Positions 9,801 to 19,203 of a stretch of 64,000 nucleotides of DNA are shown piece after piece. This DNA comes from Dromaius novaehollandiae. Taxonomy: Eukaryota > Chordata > Aves > Casuariiformes > Dromaiidae. Within the stretch, counting starts at the first letter, position 1. Each line of letters starts with the position of its first letter. Under the pieces are notes generated by a model, which did not search any database, was not told where the DNA came from, and saw only the letters and a program-made list of their open reading frames with translations. Made by a program: the position numbers and the translations under genes. The stretch covers positions 72,549,601 through 72,613,600 of the forward strand of contig NC_088102.1 in assembly GCF_036370855.1 (NCBI RefSeq), written 5' to 3'.

Positions 9801-12800
9801 AGAGGCTCTCCTGGCCCAGTGCAATGCCACGCTGCACAGCACCATGCCACCGGGCCATGCCGAGGAAGCGGTGGTTGTGTGTTCGGGTGAGTGTGCTGGG
9901 AAGGGACGCGGGGGACCGAGCGGCTGCCCCATCCCGGGCTGTCTCTGGCTGCAGGGAGCCGGCGGGTGCGGCTGGCGAGCGGCCCTGGGCGCTGTGCTGG
10001 GAGAGTGGAGGTCTACGTGCAGAGGACCTGGAGCCACGTCTGCGAGGACACCTGGGACCTCTGGGACGCCACCGTCGTCTGCCGCCAGCTGGGCTGTGGT
10101 GAGGCCCTGGCAGTGCCCGGCTCCGCCCGCTATGGCCGGGGCTCGGGGCCAGTGTGGCTGGGCGCCGGCAGGTGCTCCAGGACCGAGGCGACACTCTGGG
10201 ACTGCCCGGCCCTGGCCCTGGCCCTGGCCCTGGGGCAGCGTGGTTGCAAGCAGGGTGCTGGCGCAGCAGCCGTTTGCTCAGGTCAGCGCCATGGTCCACC
10301 GGGGCCAGGGAGAGCGGGGCTGTGGGACCGGCCGTGGTGCCAGCCCTCCCCACCGGCCTCCCTGACCAGCTCCCCACACCCTGGGCAGTACGGGAAGCCA
10401 GACGGCACCTTTGCCCCACTGCTGCAGCGTGTCCTCTGCTTGGGGTGCTTCTCTTGGTGCCCCGGGGAGGTGGGCGGAGTGGCCAGGACAGTGGGGGTGT
10501 CGGCCCACGCCCGCCTGAGCTGTGCCTCCCCATGCTGCCCCCTTGCAGAGCTCACAGTCCTGCGGCTGGCGGGTGACAGCGGCTGCACCGGGTGCCTGGA
10601 GGTCTTCTACAATGGGACGTGGGGCAGTGTGTGCGCCAATGGCACCAGCCCTGCCACAGCTGCCATGGTGTGCCAGCAGCTGGGCTGCAGAGCCATGGGC
10701 CGGCTGGCATCTGCTCCGGCAACCACACAGGGCTCAGGCCCCGCGTGGCTGGCCTGGGTGCAGTGTGAGCTGGGGGCCGACTCCCTCTGGCACTGCCCCT
10801 CGGCACCCTGGCAGCTGCAGCCCTGCGCCTCCCCTGGCGATACCCACGTCACGTGCGACAGGGACCCTGGAGGCATGAGAGTGACTCCCACGCCAGCCAG
10901 GGCAACTGGATGCCCAGACGGCGCAGCCTGCACAGGTAGCTCTGCCTGCGCAGGGCAGCGTGGTGGCCCCAGGGATCCTCCAGCTGGCGCAGCTGCCGAG
11001 CACTGCCCTGAGCTGCACGCAGTCCCCCCAGGCACAGGGGTGCCCTCCTTGGCCTCCCTGTCCCTCAAGCTGCTCCCCTGCATCCTCTTGTGGGTCCACA
11101 GTGATGCAGGATGGGACAGGGTTCCCGACATCCCTCCAGCTCTGCCGTGTTTTGGTGTCCTCACAGGTGCCCACAGGAGCCCCGCGGGGGGTGCTGGGGC
11201 CATGCCGGTGCCCACCATCCTCTGCATCGTCCTGGGCACTCTGCTCTGCCTGGCCCTGGGGGCCCTCGCCATGCAGGCATGGCGCGCCATGGCTCGGCAC
11301 AGAGGTGGGTCGCACCGGGGTTCTCCGGGGCTGAATCTACCAGGACGAGGCGCTATGGCAGAGCCAGTCAGGGCTGGGGCTGCTGATGGCTCCCGGGACT
11401 GCCCGGCCATGGGGTGGCCCGGCTGCACAGGCTGGGGGCAGGTGCAGCGTTGGAGGCCAGGAGGCCAGTGCCAAGCGACGGCAGGACCTGGCGCAGCACG
11501 AGGGCCAGGCAGGGGCACCAGAGCCACTCGGCAGATGGGGCACAGCAGTGGAGCTGGGCCACAGGGATATCGGGGGCACAGCTGGTGACCCCCACCATCC
11601 CATGTGCTGTGCTCACGGCCTGGGGTTATGGCTGCCCTTGCTTTCCAGGTCCTGGCAGAGCTGGGGACACAATCTCTGAGGCCGTCTATGAGGAGCTTGA
11701 CTACACTCTGACGCCAGAGTACCAGGAGGTGCCCAGTGGCTCAGGTGCGTACACCCTGACTCCCGTGGGAAGAGGCCAGCCCAGCCCGGCGCCTCTTCCA
11801 GGGGAGGGAGGTCTCTGCGCTGAGGCCCCCACACACCCGCTGCAGCAGCTGTGCTGGGAGCCCAGCCATGTGCTGGCCACGGGGAGCTGCAGTGCAGGGC
11901 TGTATCCTGGCCCCTCACAGTCCCCGCTGTGCGGTGAGGCTGTCCTGCCCAGGGTGCTGGCCAGGCCGTGGGACTGGGCAGCCTCTCCTAACGCCCCATC
12001 CTCCAGGCTCTGTGTCGGAGGGCACAGTGACGAAGCTGCCGTATTACACCAGCGACAGCGTGGAGGTCAGCAGCCCCGCGACAGCAGCAGGTACGGGGCC
12101 GGAGTGCAGGGCCGTGCTGCAACGTGCCCAGAAGTGCAGCCCTCGTGCTGCAGCCAGTGCCAGCAGGGGCCTCACATAGTGCCTGTGCAGCATGGCCACG
12201 TGGCCCTCGGTTATTTTCTGGGCCGACACTCGTGGCTGGGGATGAGCCTCTGGGCTGCTGGCTCCATTCGAGAGCTGGCAGCCCCATGCAGTAGGCCTGG
12301 CCCCCATGTCGGCACCCGCAGCTCCATGGCCAGTGGGGGCTGGCACAACGCGACCCCTGCCCTGGCCTTCATTTCACTGCCCCGTCTGTCGCAGACACCC
12401 CTGCCCTGCCCAGGCATGGCCCCCTGGACGGGTATGACGATGCTTCGGCCGTGCTGCACCCGGGAGAGGCCGCTTCTCCAGGGTCGAGCGACGGAGATGT
12501 CTCCGAGGTCACGGTGCTGGAAGGTTTAAGAGGTGCCGCAGCCCGCACAGCAGCACTGCCGTTCCCAGCGCTGTGCCATCCCGCCGGGAGAGGTGGCTCC
12601 CCCGTGCTCTACTGCGGCAGTGGGTGGTGCCTGGGCATGGCGGGGACCACTGGCCTGGACATGGCAGCCGGGGGATGAAATGCCCCCTAGAGGCACCGGC
12701 CATGCTGTCTGCAGCGGGGAGCCGGCCCTCGCTGCGCCACCCGGAGCTGCCGGGAGCCACAACAGATGCACCAGCTTCAGCGCCCCGAGACATGGGCTAC

Positions 12801-12839
12801 GACGATGTTGGTGTCAGCAGCCCCGGGACGTTGCTCTGA
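6872..12839 (+). CDS. WC1/CD163-like SRCR receptor, copy 1 (two stops in SRCR5 exon)
   Basis: Predicted type I membrane receptor. Exons: 6872-6938 (signal peptide MATTSQLLASALGLLLCVQL), SRCR1 7458-7778, SRCR2 7948-8262, SRCR3 8407-8715, SRCR4 8955-9269, SRCR5 9569-9886, SRCR6 9955-10281, SRCR7 10549-10935, TM 11167-11304, tail 11649-11744, 12007-12090, 12395-12523, 12715-12839. All have GT-AG edges and phase-1 introns; the total is 977 codon positions. The tail has YEELDYTLTPEYQEV, LPYYTSDS, GYDDASAV and GYDDVGVS. Within SRCR5, a CGA became TGA (9652) and a TGG became TAG (9670). Because every SRCR exon is phase 1-1, skipping exon 6 would leave a six-SRCR receptor in frame. The penultimate exon's donor has a 2-nt insertion (GTTTAAG instead of GTAAG). 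SRCR2 and SRCR7 each gained an extra Cys. The start is the second ATG of copies 2 and 5; the upstream one is CTG here. It may be a pseudogene or a splice-rescued gene. Confidence 0.75.
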
Positions 12840-13069
12840 GCACGGCGGAGCCGTGCTGTGGCAATCCCTGAGGACACACACGGTGCCATGGAGCTCTGCA
12901 CCCATGAGCCACAGGCCAGCCACAGCAGGCATCGTCTGTCTCATTAACGGCCCACTCGGGCCGGCCAGGGACTATGGGCACCATGGAGATGTGTCTCCAT
13001 CATCCCTCCCGTGCAGCCCTCCAGGCGCTGCCTGAGTTTGTGCTTCCACTGTGCATTTCTCTCTCTTCT

Positions 13070-13075
13070 ATTAAA
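13070..13075 (+). terminator. poly(A) signal of copy 1
   Basis: ATTAAA, a common variant signal, lies about 230 bp after the stop in the conserved 3' UTR context. No canonical AATAAA is nearby. Confidence 0.5.
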
Positions 13076-13126
13076 AAAATTAAAAAATGTTTGGAGCCTC
13101 GGCCCCAAGGTGAGGGTTTCGGGCAC

Positions 13127-14490
13127 AGTCAACTTGTTGTCCACCAGGCCTCCCAGGTCCTTCTCTGCACGGCTGCTTTCCAGCAGGTCAGCCACCACCC
13201 TCTACTGCTGCAGCGGGTATTCCTCCCCAGGGGCAGGCCTCTGCACTTCCCTTGATTCAGCTTCATGAGGTTCCCCTCTGCCCATCTCCCCAGACTGTCG
13301 AGCTCCCTCGGAAGGGCAGCACAGCACTCTGGGGTATCTGACACTCCTCTCAGGATCACCCTTGGATCATCAGCACACTTGCTGTGGGTGTACTCTGTCC
13401 CTTCATCCACGTCACTGAAGAATAAGATGAACAATACTGGACCCAGCATGGACCCCTGGCAGACACCGCTAGCTACAGGCCTCCAACGAGACTTTGTGCT
13501 GCTCATCACAACCCTCTGAGCTCTGCCAGACAGCCAGTTTTAAGCCACCTCACTGTCTGCCCATCTAACCCACACTTCCTCAGCTTGCCTGTGAGGATGT
13601 GATGGGAGACAGTGTCCAAAGCCTTGCTCAAGTCAAGGGAGACAACTTGCCTTGCTCTCCCCTCATCTACCCAGCCAGGCGTCCCATCCTAGAAGGCTCT
13701 CATGCTGGTTAAGTACGATTTCCCCCTTTGGGAATCCAAGCTTGCTACTCTGGATCACTTTCTTAGCCTCCCCATGCTTGTCAGTGGTGTCCAGGATGAG
13801 CTGCTCCATCACCTTGGCAGGGATCGAGGTGAGGCTGCCCAGCGTGTACTTCCCTGCACCCTGCTTCTTGCCCTCTTGGAAGATTGGAGTGGCATTGGCT
13901 CTCTTCCAGGCCTCAGGCACCTCTCCTGATCTCCAGCACCTTCCAAAGAGGACTGAGAGGGGCCTAGCAAGCACCTTGGCCAGCTCGTCAGCACCCCTGG
14001 GGGCATGCCATGAGGGCTCATGGACTTGTGGATGTCCAGTTTGCTTCAGTGATCCCTAAGTCCATCCTCCTCCACCGAGGAAAAGTCGTCCTCTCTTGAG
14101 GCTTTCTCCCTGCTCTCCAGGGCCTGGGATGTGCAGAGGGCCAGTCTTCATGGGAAAGACTGCAGCAAAGCAGCATTCAGGATCTCTGCCTTTTCCGTAT
14201 GCTTTGTCACTGGGGCCCCTGCCCTGGTCAGCAGTGGGCCCACAACTTCCCTTCTCCTCCTTTGGTTATTGATGGATTTAAGGAAGCCCTGCTTGCTCTC
14301 CTTCACATCCCTCAACACATTAAACTCCAAAGGGGCCTCAGCGTAGGCCTTCTGAGCCCCAGCTCTGCCTACTCGGACAACATCCCTCTATTCCTCTCCA
14401 GTTTCTTGAGGCTGGCTCCACACAAGCCCTGCCTCAGCTTTTGGCAGTTCTCCTTAACCATGGTGTCAAACAGATGTCCCCTGGCATTGC
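13127..14490 (-). mobile_element. CR1 LINE fragment, antisense, fused to copy 1 3' UTR
   Basis: Same ORF2 fragment as at 1926-3690 (minus-strand RT with SGVCQGSMLGPVLF and CADD), but its 3' part and the usual 3' flank are gone. The gene's 3' flank (GGGCAC) runs straight into CR1 sequence at about 13127. This marks a deletion of roughly 0.95 kb relative to the spacer at 1360-2320. Confidence 0.9.
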
Positions 14491-14577
14491 AGTACTCTAA
14501 GAGTAGTTCAGGAAACCACAAGTGTAAGCCACACACATGCAGCCACAGGCAACAAGCAAGCCAACGCTGCTGTTACT

Positions 14578-14811
14578 ATGGCACGGCTGTTTCAACCTCA
14601 TGAAGAAGGACAAGCACCACACACCACTGTGCTGCTGGGAGCTATGGAGATGGGAAAGACAATGACAAGGAGGAAGATCACCGTGGAGTGGGCAGGAGCA
14701 GTCCTTTATACACAGTTTGACTATGTTTTCTACCTCAACTGGAAAGAAATCAGCCCCACTACAGCAGGGAGTGCAGCACACTTGATTTCCAAGCTCTGTC
14801 ATTGCCCCTAC
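14578..14811 (+). pseudogene. NLRP-like NACHT fragment
   Basis: Second copy of the ATG-started NACHT piece. The P-loop reads LLGAMEMGKTMTRRKI, so the GAAGMGKT core is altered (A-to-M and G-to-E), which would be expected to damage nucleotide binding. FDYVFYLNWKEIS follows, and homology ends at HCP. It sits directly after CR1, as in the other spacers. Not a functional gene. Confidence 0.65.
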
Positions 14812-14899
14812 TTGGACTCTTCCATCTGGGCTGGACCAGGAGTGCCTCTGCCTGGAGCCAGCACTTGCACTCGCTTCCCTGGCCTTCACAGTCTGGGTA

Positions 14900-17050
14900 T
14901 TTTTTGACAGGCACAGCCTGCATGGACTCACGAGCCACCTGGGACCCTGCATGGCCAATGCCTTTTGCTCAGACAGCAAGCAGGCCCTGTGGTGTCCTAG
15001 TGGGATGCAAGTACGGAGTTGAACTCTCTAGACTTGTGCACCCCCGAGCTAAAGAGAAACCAGAAATGAGAGCTCAAGGCCCCTGTGACCTTCTGCCCAA
15101 ACAAGAGCCGGCACAGAGCCTGGCTTGGGTCAGAATGGTTTGTGTGGGCCCTGTGGGACTCCTCCCATGTGCTTAACCCTGGCTCCCGTTCCCTGATTCA
15201 GCGCTGGAAAGCACTGAAACACAGATATGGTTCACCTGAGCAGACACTGAGACAGGACAACCACAGTGTCCCTCTCTCGCCTGCACAGCTCTGGGTGCAC
15301 CAGGGCTGCTTGGAGGCCAGTGTGGCAAATCCCGTGAGCTGTCAGGCTTTGGATACCTTCTGCCTCTTTCCCCTCGAAGCCCCAGGACAGTGAAAGCCAG
15401 GGGCAGGGAGTGGGCATGGCAGTAAGGCTGTGGCCGTGCAGGCTCCCTGAGGTCGGATGCTGTGGGCCTGGGTCAGTGTGTCACCATCGAGGTGGACCAT
15501 GCCCTGCAGTCTTAGGTGGCAGTGAATACCTGGGGTCATTTTAGCAGTTCTTCTTTTCTTGCACTATTGAAAGATTGAACACATTGGGATTAAAGGAAGA
15601 AACGTAGCAGGAACTGGCTGCACTCAAGGGAAGAAGGGAATTTTGCTGCTGTCATACTGGTGGGGGAGGATGGTGCCATTACGGATGGGGGTGCTTTGAA
15701 GGGAGTCCACGGCCTGCCTTCCTGCCTGCCACCAAGCATTGGCCCCATCCAAGACAGCAAGGCACGCGGTTTGTGTCCGTGATTGCAGGCATCACCCACA
15801 AGGTGCACAAAGCGGGCCTGGGAAGAAAGCTGAATGCACGTCTCTCAATACTAAATATCCCTCTCTGGCTTCCCAACTGCTGCACTTCCATCTCTATAAT
15901 CAGCTCACAGCTTTGATACCTCCCGTGATTGTCCCACCAGTTAAACACAGAAGGTCTATGTGGTCAGTGCATATGCTGCATGAGCTTTCTAACCCACTCT
16001 TTCCTCTTTGCAAGGCCTGCTGGCATTTGTACGCAGCCCATACCGGAATGCTGAGGTCTGACAAGCCCCTGCCACTAGTCCACTTCCCGACAGCTTCTGT
16101 TGCTGTGACCTGCTACTCTTTCAACTAGGGAAGCAAGTGGCTATGCACTGAGCTTTGCAGCCAAGGTAGGATGTGTCCTGCGAGAGCCCTGACTCAGCTG
16201 CTGATCTGCACCTCGTCCCTGCTGTCTGTACACAGTGGGAAAATCCCCACACTGGGGCACAGGAGCTGTCTGTTGTGCTGCAGCTGGGAAAAATGTCCCC
16301 ACGTGGCAGCTGAGCTTGCCTGGGCAGAGAGGGATTCCCAGCAGCTGTGATGCAACTGTGGACAGGTGCTGGCCACCCTCGTCCCTGCCCAGGCAGAAGA
16401 CTCCAGGATGTTGGATGGAGGGTCCATTCTGAGGTGGAGCGAGGTGCTGGGAATTCCCCTGCCCTTGGGTGGGTGCTGCTGCCACAGCTTAGAGGAGGCC
16501 TGAGAGACCTGCAAGGCATTTCTGGGCTGAACTGCTTTGCTGGTACAGCCAGCCACGAGCACAGGTCCCCTTGACTCCCCAGTCCACCTAGCTACCTACT
16601 GCAGATGCTGAAGCAGCCACACTTCCAGACATTGTGCGGGAGGGAAACAAGGGGGCAGGGCTGGGGCTGTGCCTGATTCACCGGACCTGAAAAGGGCACA
16701 GACCAGAAGTGGCATCATCTCATGTTCCCACTGCAGTCAGTGGGGAGAAACAGGCCATACGGGGAGAGGGGGGAACACAGGTGCAGGCTGGACTGAACCA
16801 TCCCAGGCACTGTCTCCCTCTGCCCTCCCAGTTCTGCACCAGCACCTGCACTAGCAGGGAGTAGGGCCTGGCAGCTTGGCAGTGGCAGTGCAACCTCAGG
16901 CCAATGCCGCACAGGGTAAAGAAGCTCTTTGTGTCAGGAAGGCCTTGAAGTGGCCAGAGCTTTCCAGATCCTTTTGCCTTGGGCTGAGGATTAAATGCAT
17001 CTGCACAGGGCTGACAGCGTGGCATGACTGACTCTGCTCTCCACTCTGCC
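14900..17050. other. conserved spacer module, fullest form
   Basis: No gene recognised over about 2.1 kb. It holds the IERLNTLGLKEET-like piece (near 15570) and a block ending SVAVTCYSFN-stop at about 16128, both kept in the spacers near 30100-30670, 47640-48196 and 62700-63300. At 15172 the sequence CATGTGCTTAACCC is an empty site for the LTR element found at 28489. Confidence 0.4.
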
Positions 17051-17064
17051 TTGTGTTCACGGAA

Positions 17065-17640
17065 GCACAGAAGCACACAACGGCAGAGGTTGGAAGGGAC
17101 CTCTGGAGATCATCGCGGCCAATGCCCCTGCCCATGAGGGTCATCTAAAGCCCATCGCCCAGGACCCTATCCAGACGCCTCTGCAATGCCTCCAAAGATG
17201 GAGACTCCACGACCTCCCCAGGAAACCTGTTCCCGGGCTCCATCACCCTCACAGGAAAGAAGCTTATCCTGCTGGGCAGACGGAACTTCCTGGGTTTCAG
17301 GTTGTGCCCGTTGCCTCTCATCCTATCGCTGGGCACCACTGAAAAGCTCTTGACACCCTCCCTGCAGATATTCATGCCCACTGATAAAGATTCCCCCACA
17401 GGCTTCCCTTCTCCACCATGAACAGGCCCAGTTCTCCCAGCCTTTCCCCGTGTGACGTGCTTCCATCCCTTAAGCATCGTAGGAGCCAAATGGGCCTTGA
17501 CCTTCTCAGCCCCATCCTTGCCTGATTGGACGACATCCCTCCATTCCTCCCACATTTCCTGAGGCTGGCTCCACACCAGCCCTTCCTCAGCTTTTGGCAG
17601 TTCTCCTTAACCATGGTGTCAAACAGGTGTCACACAGCAT
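17065..17640 (-). mobile_element. CR1 LINE, antisense, internally deleted
   Basis: Minus strand gives the ORF2 C-terminal end (MRGNGHNLKPRKFRLPSRIS, FPGEVVESPSLEALQRRLDR) preceded by MLKGW. It then jumps to the linker upstream of the RT (EEWRDVVQSGKDGAEKVKAH). The RT core is missing, as in the other copies of this insertion. Confidence 0.85.
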
Positions 17641-17728
17641 TGGAGTGCTGTTAGAGTAGTCCTATTGATGAGGAGCTCCTAAGAAATCGAGCTCCATTTC
17701 AAGCTGACTGTGCTTCCTCTTGCTTTAG

Positions 17729-17800
17729 CGTACAAACAGAAATACAGAGCACACATGATAAGAGAGTTCTTGCAGGCAAGCTTGATTCTCATGCACTGCT
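17729..17800 (+). pseudogene. possible NLRP FISNA-domain fragment
   Basis: After a CTTGCTTTAG acceptor-like site the frame reads YKQKYRAHMIREFLQ. This resembles the start of the FISNA (NACHT-associated) region of NLRP3-type proteins, roughly YK-KYR-HIR-KF. The likeness then fades. It lies upstream of the SRCR gene while the NACHT fragment lies downstream of the previous one, so the two may derive from one split NLR gene. The match is short and the call tentative. Confidence 0.35.
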
Positions 17801-17849
17801 GGACCCTCCTCTCCTGCCTGAGCCCTTTCCCTAAGCACAGCAACCAGGG

Positions 17850-19000
17850 AGACCTTGTTGGCAAAGCTCCTCCTCCCTTCCTCCTCCTCTATGTGCCCTT
17901 TTTCACTGGAGCTCAGGCCAGCTTAGCCGGGCCACCCTCCTGAGGAATCAGCTCATCTCCTGAGCCTCGCAACAGAGGCTTGTGCTTGCTGGAGGCTCTC
18001 CTTCATTCCCTGCTGGCTGTCCTACACTCAGGTAGGTGCTGGGGAGGTTAAATGTGATGATCACAAAGGCAAAGCCCTGCCAGTGATGCCACCCACACAG
18101 AGCGATATTAAGCTGGGGGAGGTCTCCACTCCTACCCAAAATGTCCCCTTGACTAGCAGGCTCAAGGGAACCAACACCAGTCTCCCATATCCCTCAGATT
18201 TGTCTGAAGAGGCCCTCAATCACTCTGGATTTGCTCCAGGTCTCTGTGGCAGTGGCACTGCAAAGAGATACTGATACACAGAAGCCTAGCGTTATCATAC
18301 TCTGAAATGCAGCTGGCTGAGCAGAAACAGAAGCAGGTGGTGAGATGCTGGCTGTTCAGCAGGCCCAGTAGATGCCTGTGCTCTGACACAGAGCATCACT
18401 CGGGCTGCCACAGCTGCTTCCCTGTGGGGGCTGGTGTGCAGTGGGGGAACCAACTCCTTCCTTCCCCGTCACTGCATGGGGCAAGCGTGGCTGCCATGGG
18501 GACTGTGGGGCTGAGGGGCACAGGCCTGCAGGCAGCTGGGCAGCACCTCCATCCGCCTGCAAGCTGCTGTGAGGGGTCCAGGCCCCCCTGCCAATGTGCC
18601 ATGGAGCCTGGGGCTGGGCTTGACTTGGTGCTGCCCTGGAGCTTTCTAGCCCAGAGCCAGCCCCAGTGCCTGCCCCATGTGGAGGGCTGCAGTGCGGAGG
18701 GACCTGGTGCCAGAGGTCAGCCCCACAGCAGCAAGGAGCCTGCAGCAGATGCTGCCCGCAGCACAGGACAGTCCTTGTTGGGGCAGGGCTCTTGCCACGC
18801 TCCCTGGCACAGTGTGACACACCCAGACCCATGCGGGATCAGGCATAGGAAGGGCCCGCACACCCTGCACCCACTGCAGCACCCAGGTGCGGAGTCCTGC
18901 TCAGATCATCATCAGACTCCCCACGGGGACAGCCAGGCAGGCACCCACCCACTGGTGGGGTGCGTGTGATGGCAGAAGTGGAGCCGAGACGCATATATGG
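17850..19000. other. upstream region of SRCR copy 2
   Basis: About 1.1 kb conserved before copies 2, 3 (32400-33530) and 5 (50480-51620). No gene is supported in it. Its regular conservation suggests it is simply part of the amplified unit and may carry distal regulatory sites. Confidence 0.4.
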
Positions 19001-19019
19001 GCATGCACGGGGATGGAGA

Positions 19020-19150
19020 AGGTTATTGGAGGCTGGGGCTCTGTCAGATGGGAGATAACCCTCCTGATAACGTCTCAAAAGGTGCCTAACGCTGTTGATT
19101 GGCTGCCCTGGCAGCGGGGCCTGCACCTCTGCCTATATATTGCCCTCCCC
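19020..19150 (+). promoter_or_regulatory. core promoter of SRCR copy 2
   Basis: AGATAA at 19053, TGATAA at 19065, ATTGG at 19098 and TATATATT at 19134, same order and spacing as before copy 1. The TATA box lies about 70 bp before the first ATG (19204). Confidence 0.6.
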
Positions 19151-19203
19151 ATAGCGGGGGCCTCTGGTGGCCCAGGAGGCAAGCAGGAGCTGGAGGCTGC
19201 ACC

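Noticed and set aside
9169-10533. 454-codon minus-strand open frame across SRCR5-SRCR7
   Set aside because: It lies opposite spliced SRCR exons and their introns, its product is low-complexity Pro/Arg/Ser, and similar mirror frames occur in every copy. High GC and codon bias explain it.
18307-18969. 220-codon frame upstream of copy 2
   Set aside because: Overlaps the conserved upstream block; the frame differs in related units, has no recognisable domain and lies before the TATA box.
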